Shown here: piece after piece, positions 24,029 to 35,300 of the stretch
Position numbering within the stretch: position 1 is the stretch's first letter
How the letters are laid out: every line of letters begins with the position of its first letter
Translations under genes and position numbers: made by a program
Notes under the pieces: model-generated
Seen by the model: only the letters and a program-made list of their open reading frames with translations
Told to the model about the DNA's origin: nothing
The model's database searches: none
DNA from: Bagarius yarrelli
Taxonomy: Eukaryota > Chordata > Actinopteri > Siluriformes > Sisoridae
Direction: 5' to 3'
DNA: 64,000 nt
Assembly (NCBI GenBank): GCA_005784505.1
Contig: VCAZ01000025.1
Location: 3,928,501 to 3,992,500 of the forward strand

Positions 24029-26038
24029 AGCAGAACCAATATACTGATTGGTACTACAGGTGTGTTTAATCAGGGTTAAAACTAAGATCTGAAGACCCCC
24101 CTTAAGATAGTATGTTAGATTAATTTAATAACCAGGAATTCGGGTTGCGGATATTCTTCAGTTAGGCGTCCACACAGTTCTCGCTCAAAAAATGTATCTA
24201 TAACCTAGTCTTTCATAGGTAAAGTTAGCTCTAAATTCATTGTGCAAAGCTAAACAGCAAATGCTGTAAATTTCTTTGATAATGGAAAATTGTGTAAATT
24301 AGCTTTTTCCCCTAAAACCTTATTTTTTAAATAAGTAGGATTTCTCTTTAATCTGGTCTTAAAGTAGGTCAAAGTTTTACTTTCCTGTTTTCCCATTTCT
24401 GACAGTGGCATGAGACATAAAAAGGCACAACAAAACAGTCAGGGTAAAACTCCAGAAACACTTGCCTGTTAGAGCCTGATAATTTGAAGATAACTTGGAA
24501 AAGGGGAGGGGGTAAAGATTGAGACACTGCGGAAAAAACTTGGATATGTTTTAAACAAAACCAAACATTCTTTTCGATATTACTTACCTGTGTATTTTAC
24601 TTACCTTTTTATGTACAGATTTAACTGCTTTTAAGGACGTAAACATATATAGGAAGCGTTCGGCCAGGAATCAGGGCAGGGCAGCAGAGAAAGAGCAGAA
24701 CTTGTGACAGAAGGTTTTAAGTAATACTTGCATATTGGCTTGCTTTTGGGGTTTTTTCGTTTTTGCTTTATTTAAAAAAATAGAAAAACAGGAAGAGTTG
24801 TTTGGTCAGATCGAGTGTAAACGATGTGTAAAACGGTACAACGGGAAAAAAACGGTAGTCAGTTCAGTCCATGTTTTATTAAACGGCTAGAGAGACAGCG
24901 ACTGTTAGCACAACTAAAGTTCCCTTTGAAGTAATCATACCAAGCACAAAAATCTAGAGGCGTTTGTGATGAAGAGCTCAACAATTTATGAAAACATCGG
25001 TTTGCATCCACAGTTGAGAGATAGATTTTAAGATGTACATATTAACAAAAATTTTGAAGTAAAATAAACGTAGGTAGACATCACACGCAGGTAAGGCTAC
25101 AGTATTGGGTTATGTAATCGTTTTAATCACAAGCATGTCCAGTGTATAGAGATGTTAAAACGTCTTTAATATCAAGAAAGTCTGTGTGAACGAATAATGG
25201 TCTGATCACAATTATATAGGAGTAATGCGGATTACGGAGTTGTAGGATTTTTATCGTAGCGGATAGTCTCGGGTTTTCCGGAGTTTCCTTTAGGTGAGGT
25301 TTTTCCTAGGAAGCGGTGTTGTGTCCATGCGTTGCGTTGTGTGTCGATTTCAATGTTGCTCGGATGAATGTTAAGAGGCAAATTGATGCAGCTGGTGTTT
25401 TCCCAGCTTTGCCCACTACCACATATTTAATAATTCCTCTTTCTCCCCTTTCTTACACGGTCTCAGATTTGGAATGGAACATAACTAAACTAGTATCAAA
25501 TTCAGAAGTGTGTTTAAGCTAGATTTAGAGCCTGACGCTTTCTAATCATGCAGGTAACATACAGTGACTTTAGAAAAATGAAAAAGTATAATATACGGCC
25601 AAATGTAAAAAAATTTAACCATGCTGGTGTGGGCTAGGGTTTATCTAAGGAGCACACCAAGTTACAGCCACAAAGAATGTTATTTACAATAATACCACCA
25701 CACTACTACAACAACTAGTACTGAACAGTCCCTCACAATCTAAACTGACACACATGCAAAACAATGTTTTATTAAAAGAATATTTGAAGAAATTAAATCT
25801 TCCCTTTTAAAAAACCCTAGAATTTTTTACACTAAAAAAAAAAAAAGTCTTTATCCTAATTTAAATCAGAATTTGACAATTTTCTAAGACACTAACAGAA
25901 TATCAGCTGCGCTATACCAGTTGCGAGAATTAACTACAAGCATCATTGAATATTTCCTAATTCCTGCAAACATGTCCCTGTTTATTAGCTTGCCTTAAAC
26001 CAATGTGTGAGATGTACAGATTTTCTAGACAAGCAAGC

Positions 26039-27031
26039 TTAGTAGTCACGACTAAAGCCGTTGCTGTATTTGTCCTCCATGTAATCATCTTTATCAAAGC
26101 CTGAGCCGAGCGAGTAACGCTGATAGCCGGAGGTTGCGGCAGAGGACGGGGGAGGAGGAGCGGCGCCTGAAGCACCACGGGCATAGCTGCGCATGTAGCT
26201 AGGAGGCGGCGGCGGCGGAGGCGGCGGTGGAGGCAGCAGAGACCGACGACTGCCCAGAGGGCTGCGCTCTCGGTAGTAGCGAGGTGCTACGGAAGGCGAA
26301 GGGGGTCGCGGTGGAGGCGGAGGACGTCGCTCGTAGGGGTCCCTGTCGTAAAAATGTGCGGCAGCGGCATACGGATCATGGCGAACACCCCTCTCATAGG
26401 CACTGTGGTCGTAGTAGGAGCGGGGAGGCGGCGGCGGAAGTGGTGGTGGCGGAAGACGACCTCGAGGCGGATAGAACTCGCCGGGGGGAGGACGTGGGGG
26501 CAAGTAAGGTGGATGGTGCGGGTGGGGTGGGTAGTGATGGGGAGGAGGGGGAAAATAGTCATCTCCTCTGCTATTTTTGGCTTGATTACTGCGAGAAAGG
26601 GACACAAAGATTTTCTGATCCCCCAGTTTCGTATGATTAAGCTCCCTGATAGCCTCCAAGGCTTCATTCTCCCTCTGCATATGAACAAATGCGTAATTCT
26701 TTACAATATCACACTCGAGCACTTTGCCATAGGGCTGGAAGAGCTCCTTGATTTTGGAAGCTGTAACACCCTCGGACACATTGCCCACGTAAATCTTGGT
26801 GGCACTGCGCACCTTGGTGGTGGCATACTCGACAGTGATGCGCGAGCCGTTAAGCACATGCTTGTGCAAGACAGCTACAGCTTTTTGGGCTGCATCTTCC
26901 TCATCCATGTGCACAAAGCCATAGTTTTTTAGGATGTCACAGTCTGACACAACACCGTGTTGCTCGAACAACGCTCGCAGCTCTGCTTCTGTGGTTGCTG
27001 AAGCTATATTACCAACAAATATTTTCACCAT
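26039..27031 (-). CDS. RBM4/RBM14-family RNA-binding protein with two RRMs and a proline-rich C terminus (330 aa)
   Basis: Probable nuclear RNA-binding protein acting in splicing or transcriptional co-activation. RRM1 spans about residues 2-69 (RNP2 IFVGNI at 4-9, RNP1 NYGFVHMD at 36-43). RRM2 spans about 79-146 (IYVGNV at 80-85, NYAFVHMQ at 112-119). The tandem arrangement and the CDI/VKNYxFVHM signature are those of RBM4/LARK and RBM14. Residues 160-330 are low-complexity: proline runs, Tyr/Arg/Gly repeats, RYYRERSPLGSRRS (RS-like) and a Tyr-rich end. The CCHC zinc knuckle of RBM4 is absent, which favours an RBM14-like assignment, but the C terminus also recalls RBM4, so I give no symbol. 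The start is at MVKIFVGN, because the upstream in-frame codons run into a splice acceptor (gtttttag, exon edge 27090). A non-coding first exon with a GTAAGT donor probably ends at 27963. All coding sequence lies in one exon. Confidence 0.9.
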   Translation of the reverse strand: MVKIFVGNIASATTEAELRALFEQHGVVSDCDILKNYGFVHMDEEDAAQKAVAVLHKHVLNGSRITVEYATTKVRSATKIYVGNVSEGVTASKIKELFQPYGKVLECDIVKNYAFVHMQRENEALEAIRELNHTKLGDQKIFVSLSRSNQAKNSRGDDYFPPPPHHYPPHPHHPPYLPPRPPPGEFYPPRGRLPPPPLPPPPPRSYYDHSAYERGVRHDPYAAAAHFYDRDPYERRPPPPPRPPSPSVAPRYYRERSPLGSRRSLLPPPPPPPPPPPSYMRSYARGASGAAPPPPSSAATSGYQRYSLGSGFDKDDYMEDKYSNGFSRDY

Positions 27032-27090
27032 GTCTGGGAGGCTGTTCGATTTTGGGCAGGTTAAGTTTCCTTGGCAACTGGATGCAGCCC

Positions 27091-28020
27091 CTAAAAACAC
27101 AAATACAGACAACAGATACCATCAAGATGCTGTAAACTAATAATAAAATTTACACTAAGTGTCAGGTTTAACACAATTTTTTACTGATCTCTCTTTCAAA
27201 AAAAAAACACTATACCAATATATTGACTTTTTATTATTCAAAGTATTTTCAGAAACATGCCATTCTCAGACAATGCCTTTCATATGCAAATTATCCGTGA
27301 CGTCATGCTGTGACATCCTCGAACAGGGATTAACTACTTTTCCTGAAAAGTACCGGACGCACAAAATGGCCGATTTTACTTGTTGCCCAAAACTCGCGAT
27401 ATTATATTTTTTCCATATATTTCAACACCAACAACACAAACTACATTCCCCACATATCATTACGGACAATTAGTAATTACATAAACATTTCATTTATTTA
27501 GTGCATGTAGCCACCGTCATGTTTAATGTAATAACTTGATAATAAACAGATAAGACGCTCTTATGACGCAGACCTCTCTTGCTAAAGTACGGCTATAATA
27601 AATCTATTAGTTATATTAGCTTGTAGCTAACGTTAACATATTGCTTATTTCTACTGCCATTGTCCTTTAGCTTTGGTGTTAGCTACATTCTGGCTTTAGC
27701 AAAATAACAAGAATTTAAAATGCAGCGTTTTTTTTACTTTGTTACTGCAGACTAATACATGACTGTTTATACAAACAATACAGACCAATAAACAAGAAAG
27801 ACGTCTAAACAAACGTCGGCTAACGTTAGCTAGCTACCTTGCTAATCGGTCAGTAAACTCATTAACTACATGCGTGTATGTATCGAGTAAATAGAAAATA
27901 TTTTGTAAATTGTGTCTTAACATAACGGGAGCATTTAGAATAACAAATACGTGAAAACTTACCACAAAACTAAGACGACAACAAGTCTAAACTGCTCCCT
28001 GTTATCAGTGTTTTATTAGC
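27091..28020 (-). promoter_or_regulatory. 5' UTR intron, first exon and promoter region of the RRM protein gene
   Basis: On the minus strand, GTTTTGTG|GTAAGT defines a donor with its exon edge at 27963; the matching acceptor precedes the exon edge at 27090, leaving an intron of about 870 bp. The first exon would extend upward toward about 28,020, but the start site is not visible. The stretch 28,030-28,130 carries repeated aatcgatt/gaatcgag motifs. Confidence 0.45.
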
Positions 28021-28646
28021 TTTAGCGCTGTGAATCGACCTTTACATGAATCGATTCTTTTTCTCGGAATTTGTGAAACGGGAATCGAGGCCTTTGATTC
28101 GATTTTGTTCAAAACAAAATAGTTATTGATAAATCCAGACCGATCTAATAAAATCTCGCGTCATTAAAAATAGTATATAACACTCAAGACCATTATTATG
28201 AATTAGTAATAATTACCCAATTGTTTTTTTTTAAACTACAATGAACTCTTAAATGAAACGGTCGGGGGCTGATTCAGAGTCGATTCCAGAATTCGCTTTA
28301 GGAGACTATGTGAAATTGATTGCTTGTATTTGGCTATCGCACCCTAGTGGTCGGTCCCTTTATTTGCGTCATCTTAGATGTGTAAATAATTAGTTATGTG
28401 TAAATTGCTGTTTTTAACTTAAACAACGTCGGAAAATAGAAAAGAATGAAATAATTATTAAGTTATAACGCTTATGTTTGCTGTTTCAATGATGTACCTC
28501 GACAATGTCCCCTTTTGTGTAAACCTAAACAGCTTGCTTCTTAATAATTGGTCTAAAATCAAATCATCCTTCATTTTACCTAAATTTTTACATATTTGAA
28601 ACTAATCTAATATTAATATTAATGTCCAGACGACAATCGCAACGTA

Positions 28647-28719
28647 GTTTCCGTAGTGTAGTGGTTATCACGTTCGCCTCACACGCGAAAGGTCCCCGGT
28701 TCGAAACCGGGCGGAAACA
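28647..28719 (+). tRNA. tRNA-Val (anticodon CAC)
   Basis: A 73-nt complete cloverleaf. The acceptor stem pairs gtttccg with cggaaac, discriminator A at 28719. The D-arm holds the A box (tagtgtagtgg), the anticodon loop is cctCACac, and the T-arm ccccggttcgaaaccgggc holds a consensus B box. A T run about 8 bases downstream (gttttttattt) serves as the pol III terminator. No CCA is encoded, as expected in eukaryotes. It is intact and unrelated to the SINE heads, so probably a functional gene. Confidence 0.97.
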
Positions 28720-29575
28720 AGCGATGTTTTTTATTTCTCGTTTGAGTTTCACTACATGCGGTTATTAATATTAGTTTGTATTTTTGCCAAATATATTGTA
28801 CAGAAGGTGAAACTACAAAAAAAAGACAGACCAGTGACGCAGGAATTAAAACCCTTTTAATATTGAAATTTCCACAATGCCAAAAGTTAGATTTTTAGAC
28901 TATGGCGTAGAAATAGGATGTAATTTAGGGTATGATATAAATTACTTATAATGTACTGCTGGTTGCCATGGTTTCCGTAGTAGTGCCATGCAACTTCCTC
29001 CTATCTATTACTAGGTCCACTTGGCGGCCATCTTGGCAAGAATTCCAGGCAGGTTTATTTTACCTCATACAAAACTCAAACTTTTATGTACTTCAAATAA
29101 AACATATATTACAGAAACTATTGGGGAAAAATTGTTTGAATAATCAAAACAATGTGTGGTCTTTAACTTAGCTACAAAGCTACAAAATTGTGCACAAAAT
29201 TTTCAACTTGTACAAATAACCTGGAAGGGATGCATGTGATAAATCATATGGAATGTGATCTTATATATGTATGTATATTATATATGTACCTAAATATATG
29301 TATGAATATGGCCTTCATACATATATTTTACCCACTGTAGTTTCTTCACTTATATTCACACATTACTGCATGTTCACAAGGCCATTTTATCACTACAAAT
29401 CACCAGTAGAAATTCCTGCTGTTGCCATAGTAATAATGCGTGGGTGGCACAACCACTTAAAATTAACTATCAGTAAAATGGAACATCCAAAAAGGACTTC
29501 TGGCATTTTTTTCCAGATAAAAAAAAAAACACCAAAAGGGTCTCTGGCATTTTTTTTAGATAAAAAACATTATTG

Positions 29576-29612
29576 TGTCTGTCTGTCTATCTATCTATCT
29601 ATCTATCTATCT
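29576..29612. repeat. (TCTG/TCTA)n microsatellite
   Basis: About nine tetranucleotide units in a T/C-rich stretch. Confidence 0.95.
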
Positions 29613-31318
29613 TATTCATTATTCGGAAGCAGTGCTCTTTTCCTCCATCCAGACAGATGTTGCTGTTCCATTACTTAATATTTGCATCATGTTCAAAGTC
29701 ACAGTCACTCATGTTGTGGAAAGGCTGCGAGACTGCTTTTCGACTCGATTTATAGTTAGGATTATTTTACATCCTTTTTATTAACAGGACACGATGAACT
29801 ATTAGACAATATAATCCATATACATTAATATTAAAAATTAAGTAAATCCAGCAACAGGTCTGATTCAAAGTCTCTCAAAGTTCAGATTCATATTAATGAG
29901 TTAAATATTACAAGTCAATCATTTGTCTCATGCTTCATAGATGAATGTGACTGAAAACAAAGACATTTATTAAGGTAACAGTATAACATTTTGTACAGCA
30001 ACGAGCACCTACAATTCATTAATATGCCACAGTTGTAATTCTCCTGAATATCAGTAAAAAGTTGTAGAGTTTTCTTTACTCTCAGTCTTAAGCTGAGAGT
30101 AAAGGCGAGGTTGACCTTGTAAGCTTTGGATGATGTCAGCACGACTATTAACTATTGATGCACACAGTGATTGGCTAATAGGGCAGGGGTGTGTTAGAGA
30201 TTCGTTCATAGAAGTATAACAGAGCGCAATAGTATGTTGCCACTATAAATAAAGAGGGAAAAGTAAAAATGTGAATTGCCCCGTTCAAAAAAGAATTTTA
30301 AAAGCATCACTAATTAAACAATTATATGTTCAGCTAATTGTCAGACTTTTACGAGTGCTCCCCTCGTAAACAAGTAAAATAATCATGGCTAAGTGTCTGC
30401 ATCTCTGGCAAGTTCTACAACAGTAATAAACATCCTCACGATTAAAGCGATACCTTTTAAAAGCTCATTATCATTAAACGTTTATGTTTCAAGGCAGATT
30501 GCAGGCAACAAGCCATTTTAGGATAGTTAGTGACCGGGTCTAATTGACTTAGAACTACTTTTAACTACTACTAACATTTTAAAGATTAAGGAGCCAATTT
30601 TAATGCTAAAACACTGTGAAATAGTCTTAGAGCAAAAAAATTGAAGTTCTATATTTAGCCATTATTTTTAAGATTTTCTCTTAAAACAGCAAATCATGAG
30701 CTACTTTTAACCTTAAAATGTTTTGCAAATACGAGTCCAGGAAGATCTTAAAATATACTGCACCAACATCCAAATGAACAGGAGAATGTCTTGCAAAACA
30801 TTAGACAACACATCATCCAACTGTTTTATTTTTATAATATAATCTTCTCCAGAAAAAAAGGCAACAAAACACATACTCATTCCAGTGCAGCACATGGAAA
30901 ACAACCAGCAACTTTGAATTACACTACAATCCACCAATAATTACTTAATTGGCCCTTAATTAGTTTTTTTACATATAACCTGTGCAGCAGGAAAATGAAA
31001 AAAAAAATCCCAATTGTCTGGGCTTAGAGTGCAGAAAAGTGATTTACTTCCAGAGCACTGAGGGTTCGAGTCTGCGCTTCCGTTTCAGATCAGATAAGAC
31101 ACGTTACTGTGATGTGCACGCGAGCGTGAAGGCTGAGAATGTGAACCACAGCTAGATGAGTAAAGATTCAAATTTCACTATGGCTCTATCGAGTGTGCGT
31201 AGTACTTCGGTTTCAGTTACCCATCAATAAGCGTGCTGTACATTCAGTGTCAAAACCACCAACCTACCTGTTTACAACCAGTAATCTGGAACTGGAAGTA
31301 AGAAAACTCAAGTAACAT

Positions 31319-31431
<113 letters not shown>

Positions 31432-31610
31432 ATAAGGGGGAGATTTGGGGATTACAGAGTGTTGAGACAGTTGCTGGTTCAAGTTTGTAGTACAAGAATC
31501 AACAGCAAACACCTTTCAGTTCAGTAATTACATAAACGTCTTTTCTCCATCACTATACTGTTTAAACCGAAAACAAATGAGGAGCCAGGAGAAAGCACAA
31601 AACTGAAAAC

Positions 31611-31642
<32 letters not shown>

Positions 31643-31942
31643 CCACGTAAAAAGATGACAAAATACAGTTGGGAGGGATGGGGGTTGGGGGTGCTGTGGG
31701 AACAGAAAACCCAAACCAAGAAACAGCTCCCACACAAAAAACAAATGGCGGTTGTCAAAATATTCATACACACCAACCTCCCCTACCAAACTGTGCTAAC
31801 CATCCTGCTTGATTTACAGTCTTTAAACTGTCCTCGCTTCTGATGGCGCCACTTTGGCCATCTTCTAACGCATATCTGGGCTACAGCTCTCAAATCTGCC
31901 ACAATTGGGTATAAACTTAATCCCCAAATCATCTTTTAACGT

Positions 31943-32378
31943 TCACAGTTTGAGCTCGTTGGCAACCTTGGAGGCGATGTTCTTGAAGGCAATGGAGGTG
32001 CCCGAGATGCGTTTAAAGCGCACGCCGTTAAGGGAGAGGCGGGGCAGCTTACACACCTCCATCTCCCACTGAACGTAGTCGTCACATGAAGGATTCCCTG
32101 ACTTGCAGAGCAGCATGAAGCGCTCACGCAGCTCGTAACCGCAGCTGTTGGAGTCCAGAACCTTCCGGATCTCCTTCATCATTTCATTGGGCTCCATGGA
32201 CGAGGTGGTCTTCATGCTCCAGGTGAAGCGCAGCGAACGCGGCTTGACGTCCTTGGACGACTGGGTGGACGAAGGCGTGCTGGACACAGGAGAGGAAGAT
32301 GACACCGAGTCCCTGTTCTCATCCCCAGCCGTTCCATGGGTTCCTTTCTCCAGCTTTTCTGCAGTGCTCAACATGGGT
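31943..32378 (-). CDS. mark2: mark2 terminal coding exon with KA1 domain
   Basis: A 436-bp exon after tcaatccaag. A Ser-rich linker leads to KPRSLRFTWSMKTTSSMEP, NEMMKEIRKVLDSNSCGYE, QWEMEVCKLPRLSLNGVRFK and the end IASKVANELKL. This is the kinase-associated 1 domain that binds acidic phospholipids and autoinhibits the kinase. The SLRFTWSMKTTSS basic strand and the last residues ELKL are diagnostic for MARKs. Confidence 0.96.
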
Positions 32379-35300
32379 CTTGGATTGAGGTAATAAGAAG
32401 AGACAAACAAAAGAGAAGGTTAACAAAACACATAAGAAGAAATAAGAACAAAGACATTACCAGCTGAATTGTACATGATTGGCTTAAAAAATAAAATATG
32501 ACGTTATGATGCAGAGCTACAATGCAGTCAAACCACTTTAGAAAACTTCTTAAGTTATTGGATTTTGGGAGAACGTTTAGAGACTAAAATCACTTAATTG
32601 AGTAGTATTAATGCTTATCTACTGGTGGTTAGCTGGGAGAATTGTAATAATTAAGTATAAGAACTCTGAAGAGCCAAGTAATTCTTGTAGGAGGGACAAA
32701 AAAAAAAAAATGTCAAGCTTTATATCTTACTCATTCGCATGTGTTAAAAAAAATGATTCAGAAGACCAATAAAGCTATAATCAAATACACCCAATGTTTA
32801 AACATAGTAAGGATCATTACTTAATTGATGTCCTCACCTGCTGGCCTCATCTCGACCCTCTCCCTCATACGGACTCCTCAAAGAAAACCGGCACAAGTTT
32901 AGTCTATTAAATCACTTTTCATAGTTTGGCCATTAAAACAGAAGGAACAGCTGTATTACTCTATCTGGCTACAGGCTTCTGCATAGAGTTTAGAGCCTTA
33001 GAGTCATAGTAAGATTTGAATAATATTAAAGTACTACTGAAATCATGAAAAATGTTAGAATGGTTTTTAATGAAGTGTCTAAATTTTAAACATTTGCAGG
33101 GAGAAAAAAAAAAGTGCTGAACAAACATTTTCCAAAATCAAACAAACTCTTACAACCTGAAACGAAATAATCTATATTAATTTTAAAACTATTTTATTAC
33201 AAGCAAGCCTAATTGTCCTACAAGTCAAAACAAAACAATTACGATCTAATATGTACGTGTGACATGAGGAGATCATAATTAGAAGCTTTTCAGCTACAGT
33301 TGTTTAATAATGTGCGTGGAAAAAAATAGGGTCAATATAAATAATAGTATTAATTAATTTTGCTATAAAATTCACATAAATGTAAATGAAACCTACTAAC
33401 ACACAAAATCCAGACCCAGACACAAACATATCTGCTGGGTACAATGGATAGCTAAAGGGTTTTTAGGCTACGAGTATGCTAAGTGAATGAAAAGGGTTCC
33501 AATTTTTAACATACATGCCTTAAAAGAATATTTTCAGCAGTACTTTAATATTAGACTCACTCAGTTTAATATGCAGAAAGTTTTAAAAGCTTGCCAAACT
33601 AATGTTATATGTACAGAAACTAATGCTTAATAACTAATAAATAAAAGCTTGGTCTGATCTAGACATTTACCTAAACAGTGATATAAATAAGCATTTGCAG
33701 TCTTGTATACAAAGAGAGGAGAAGAGCAATAAACATAAAACACGGACAGATTTTACGTTTCGAACCACTTCCATTTCCTCACTACAGAAAATAGAGGAAA
33801 GCAAAAGCCAGAAAGCAACCATTCCCTCCACCAGATATACTGTACAGCCTCCATTTTTAAAGACCCAAACCAGCACAGCAGCACACATTCCTCCTCTTAC
33901 CTAAACACTAGGGCCGCGCATCAGCAACGGTCCTACGATATGACGCATGAGCCACAATATATTGCAATACATGTTGAAAAACAATAGTAAAAAGGTGTTG
34001 GGCTGCTTATTGGAAAATCGGGTTTGATTCCCAACACCACCAAGCCGCCACTGCTGGGCCCCTGAGCAACACCCCTAACCCCCAATGCTTGCCGCTTTAA
34101 TGGTGTAAATGGAGATAATATAAGGGGGGGCTCAAAATAAAGTGGGGGGGGGGGGGGGGGGGGGGGGGGGGGGCTAAATGGGGGGGGGGGGGGGGGGCTT
34201 ACAAGGCAATAAAATGGTAAACAATGTTACAACAATAACGAACTCGCAGACGCTCTTATTTTTTAAGTCAAACTTATTTCTGGGACAATGGGCGTATGCG
34301 TCAGTGACAACTACAGGAGAGTCTTTTAGACACACACTGCGGGTTTTAAGTAAATATTAACGTAAATGTAAATCAAAATATTGATACACTTAAGAAAAAA
34401 ATTATAGTTAGCTGTATCGATATATTTTACATAGTTAATGGCCTTGATTTCATTAGTACAATGTTAAATTTATTTTACTAAAACTAGGCTAAGATGTTTA
34501 AATATTACATAGATAAGTAAATAATATATAGATAAGTTATCTATAGATAATATATTAAAAATATCAGCACTCTTCACTAAAAAAAAAAAAATCACAAAGT
34601 CTAGGTAAAAACATTACGACAATTTTTTTTTTATATTTTCTAACCCACATCCTGACTGAATTCTTAAATTTGCCTAGTCTGAAGAGAATCTACTGAATGT
34701 TTTGCTCTTTTACTTTGGGTCTCATTCATTCACATGCAGTCTAGCTGATCGGCGCTGTAGCAGACAGGGATAATTGCATACAGCTGCAATTTTTCTTGAG
34801 TGACCGCTTGTATTTCATGCGCTGTTTTTCTCTGGAGATAACTTGTTCATTTTGTCAGACCTGCGCTATATTTAGCTGCCCATTGAATCATCTCAAATGC
34901 CCATCGAATCATCTCATATACATTTGCATGGTCTGCCAACAGAAGCAGATTTAGGTGATTGGATGACGAACGAAGCTATGAAAAGCTGCTGCTTTCATGT
35001 CTGCATTAATAGCGCTGCCTTTACCTTTAGCCTACTGAAAAAAAAATACTCTAAAATGTCTGGTATAACTAAGGCTAGCAAAAAAGCAGTTGACTAGTCA
35101 GTGACACAGACCAACCCAGAATGTGGTTTAAGCTCAGATCATGGTGTGTCTACTATTATAAGTAGCAAATATACAAACAAATAAACTATTGACTGATAAA
35201 TGAAACACACTATTGACAATCTGGAATAGTCTACGGAGCATAAAACACTACAGGATTTTTTTTTTAATGCTTAACGTCATATCCCATAACACCAGCACAT

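Larger units (their letters stand above)
20668..25760. other. Intergenic or 3' UTR sequence, no coding exon recognised
   Basis: AT-rich. Contains aatg microsatellites (20983-21052), a SINE (23098-23222) and a palindrome-rich MITE-like unit (23755-24028). The plus-strand motif tctttattcaaatgtt at 22300-22315 would be a minus-strand polyadenylation signal (AATAAAGA), so part of 22.3-26.0 kb could be a long 3' UTR of the RNA-binding protein gene; a nearer candidate signal is at 25768-25773. The 78-codon frame at 21814-22050 has no recognised family. Confidence 0.45.

Noticed and set aside
26227..26932. Long open frames on the plus strand opposite the RRM gene
   Set aside because: Shadows of the GC-rich, proline-codon-rich RRM gene; no domains.
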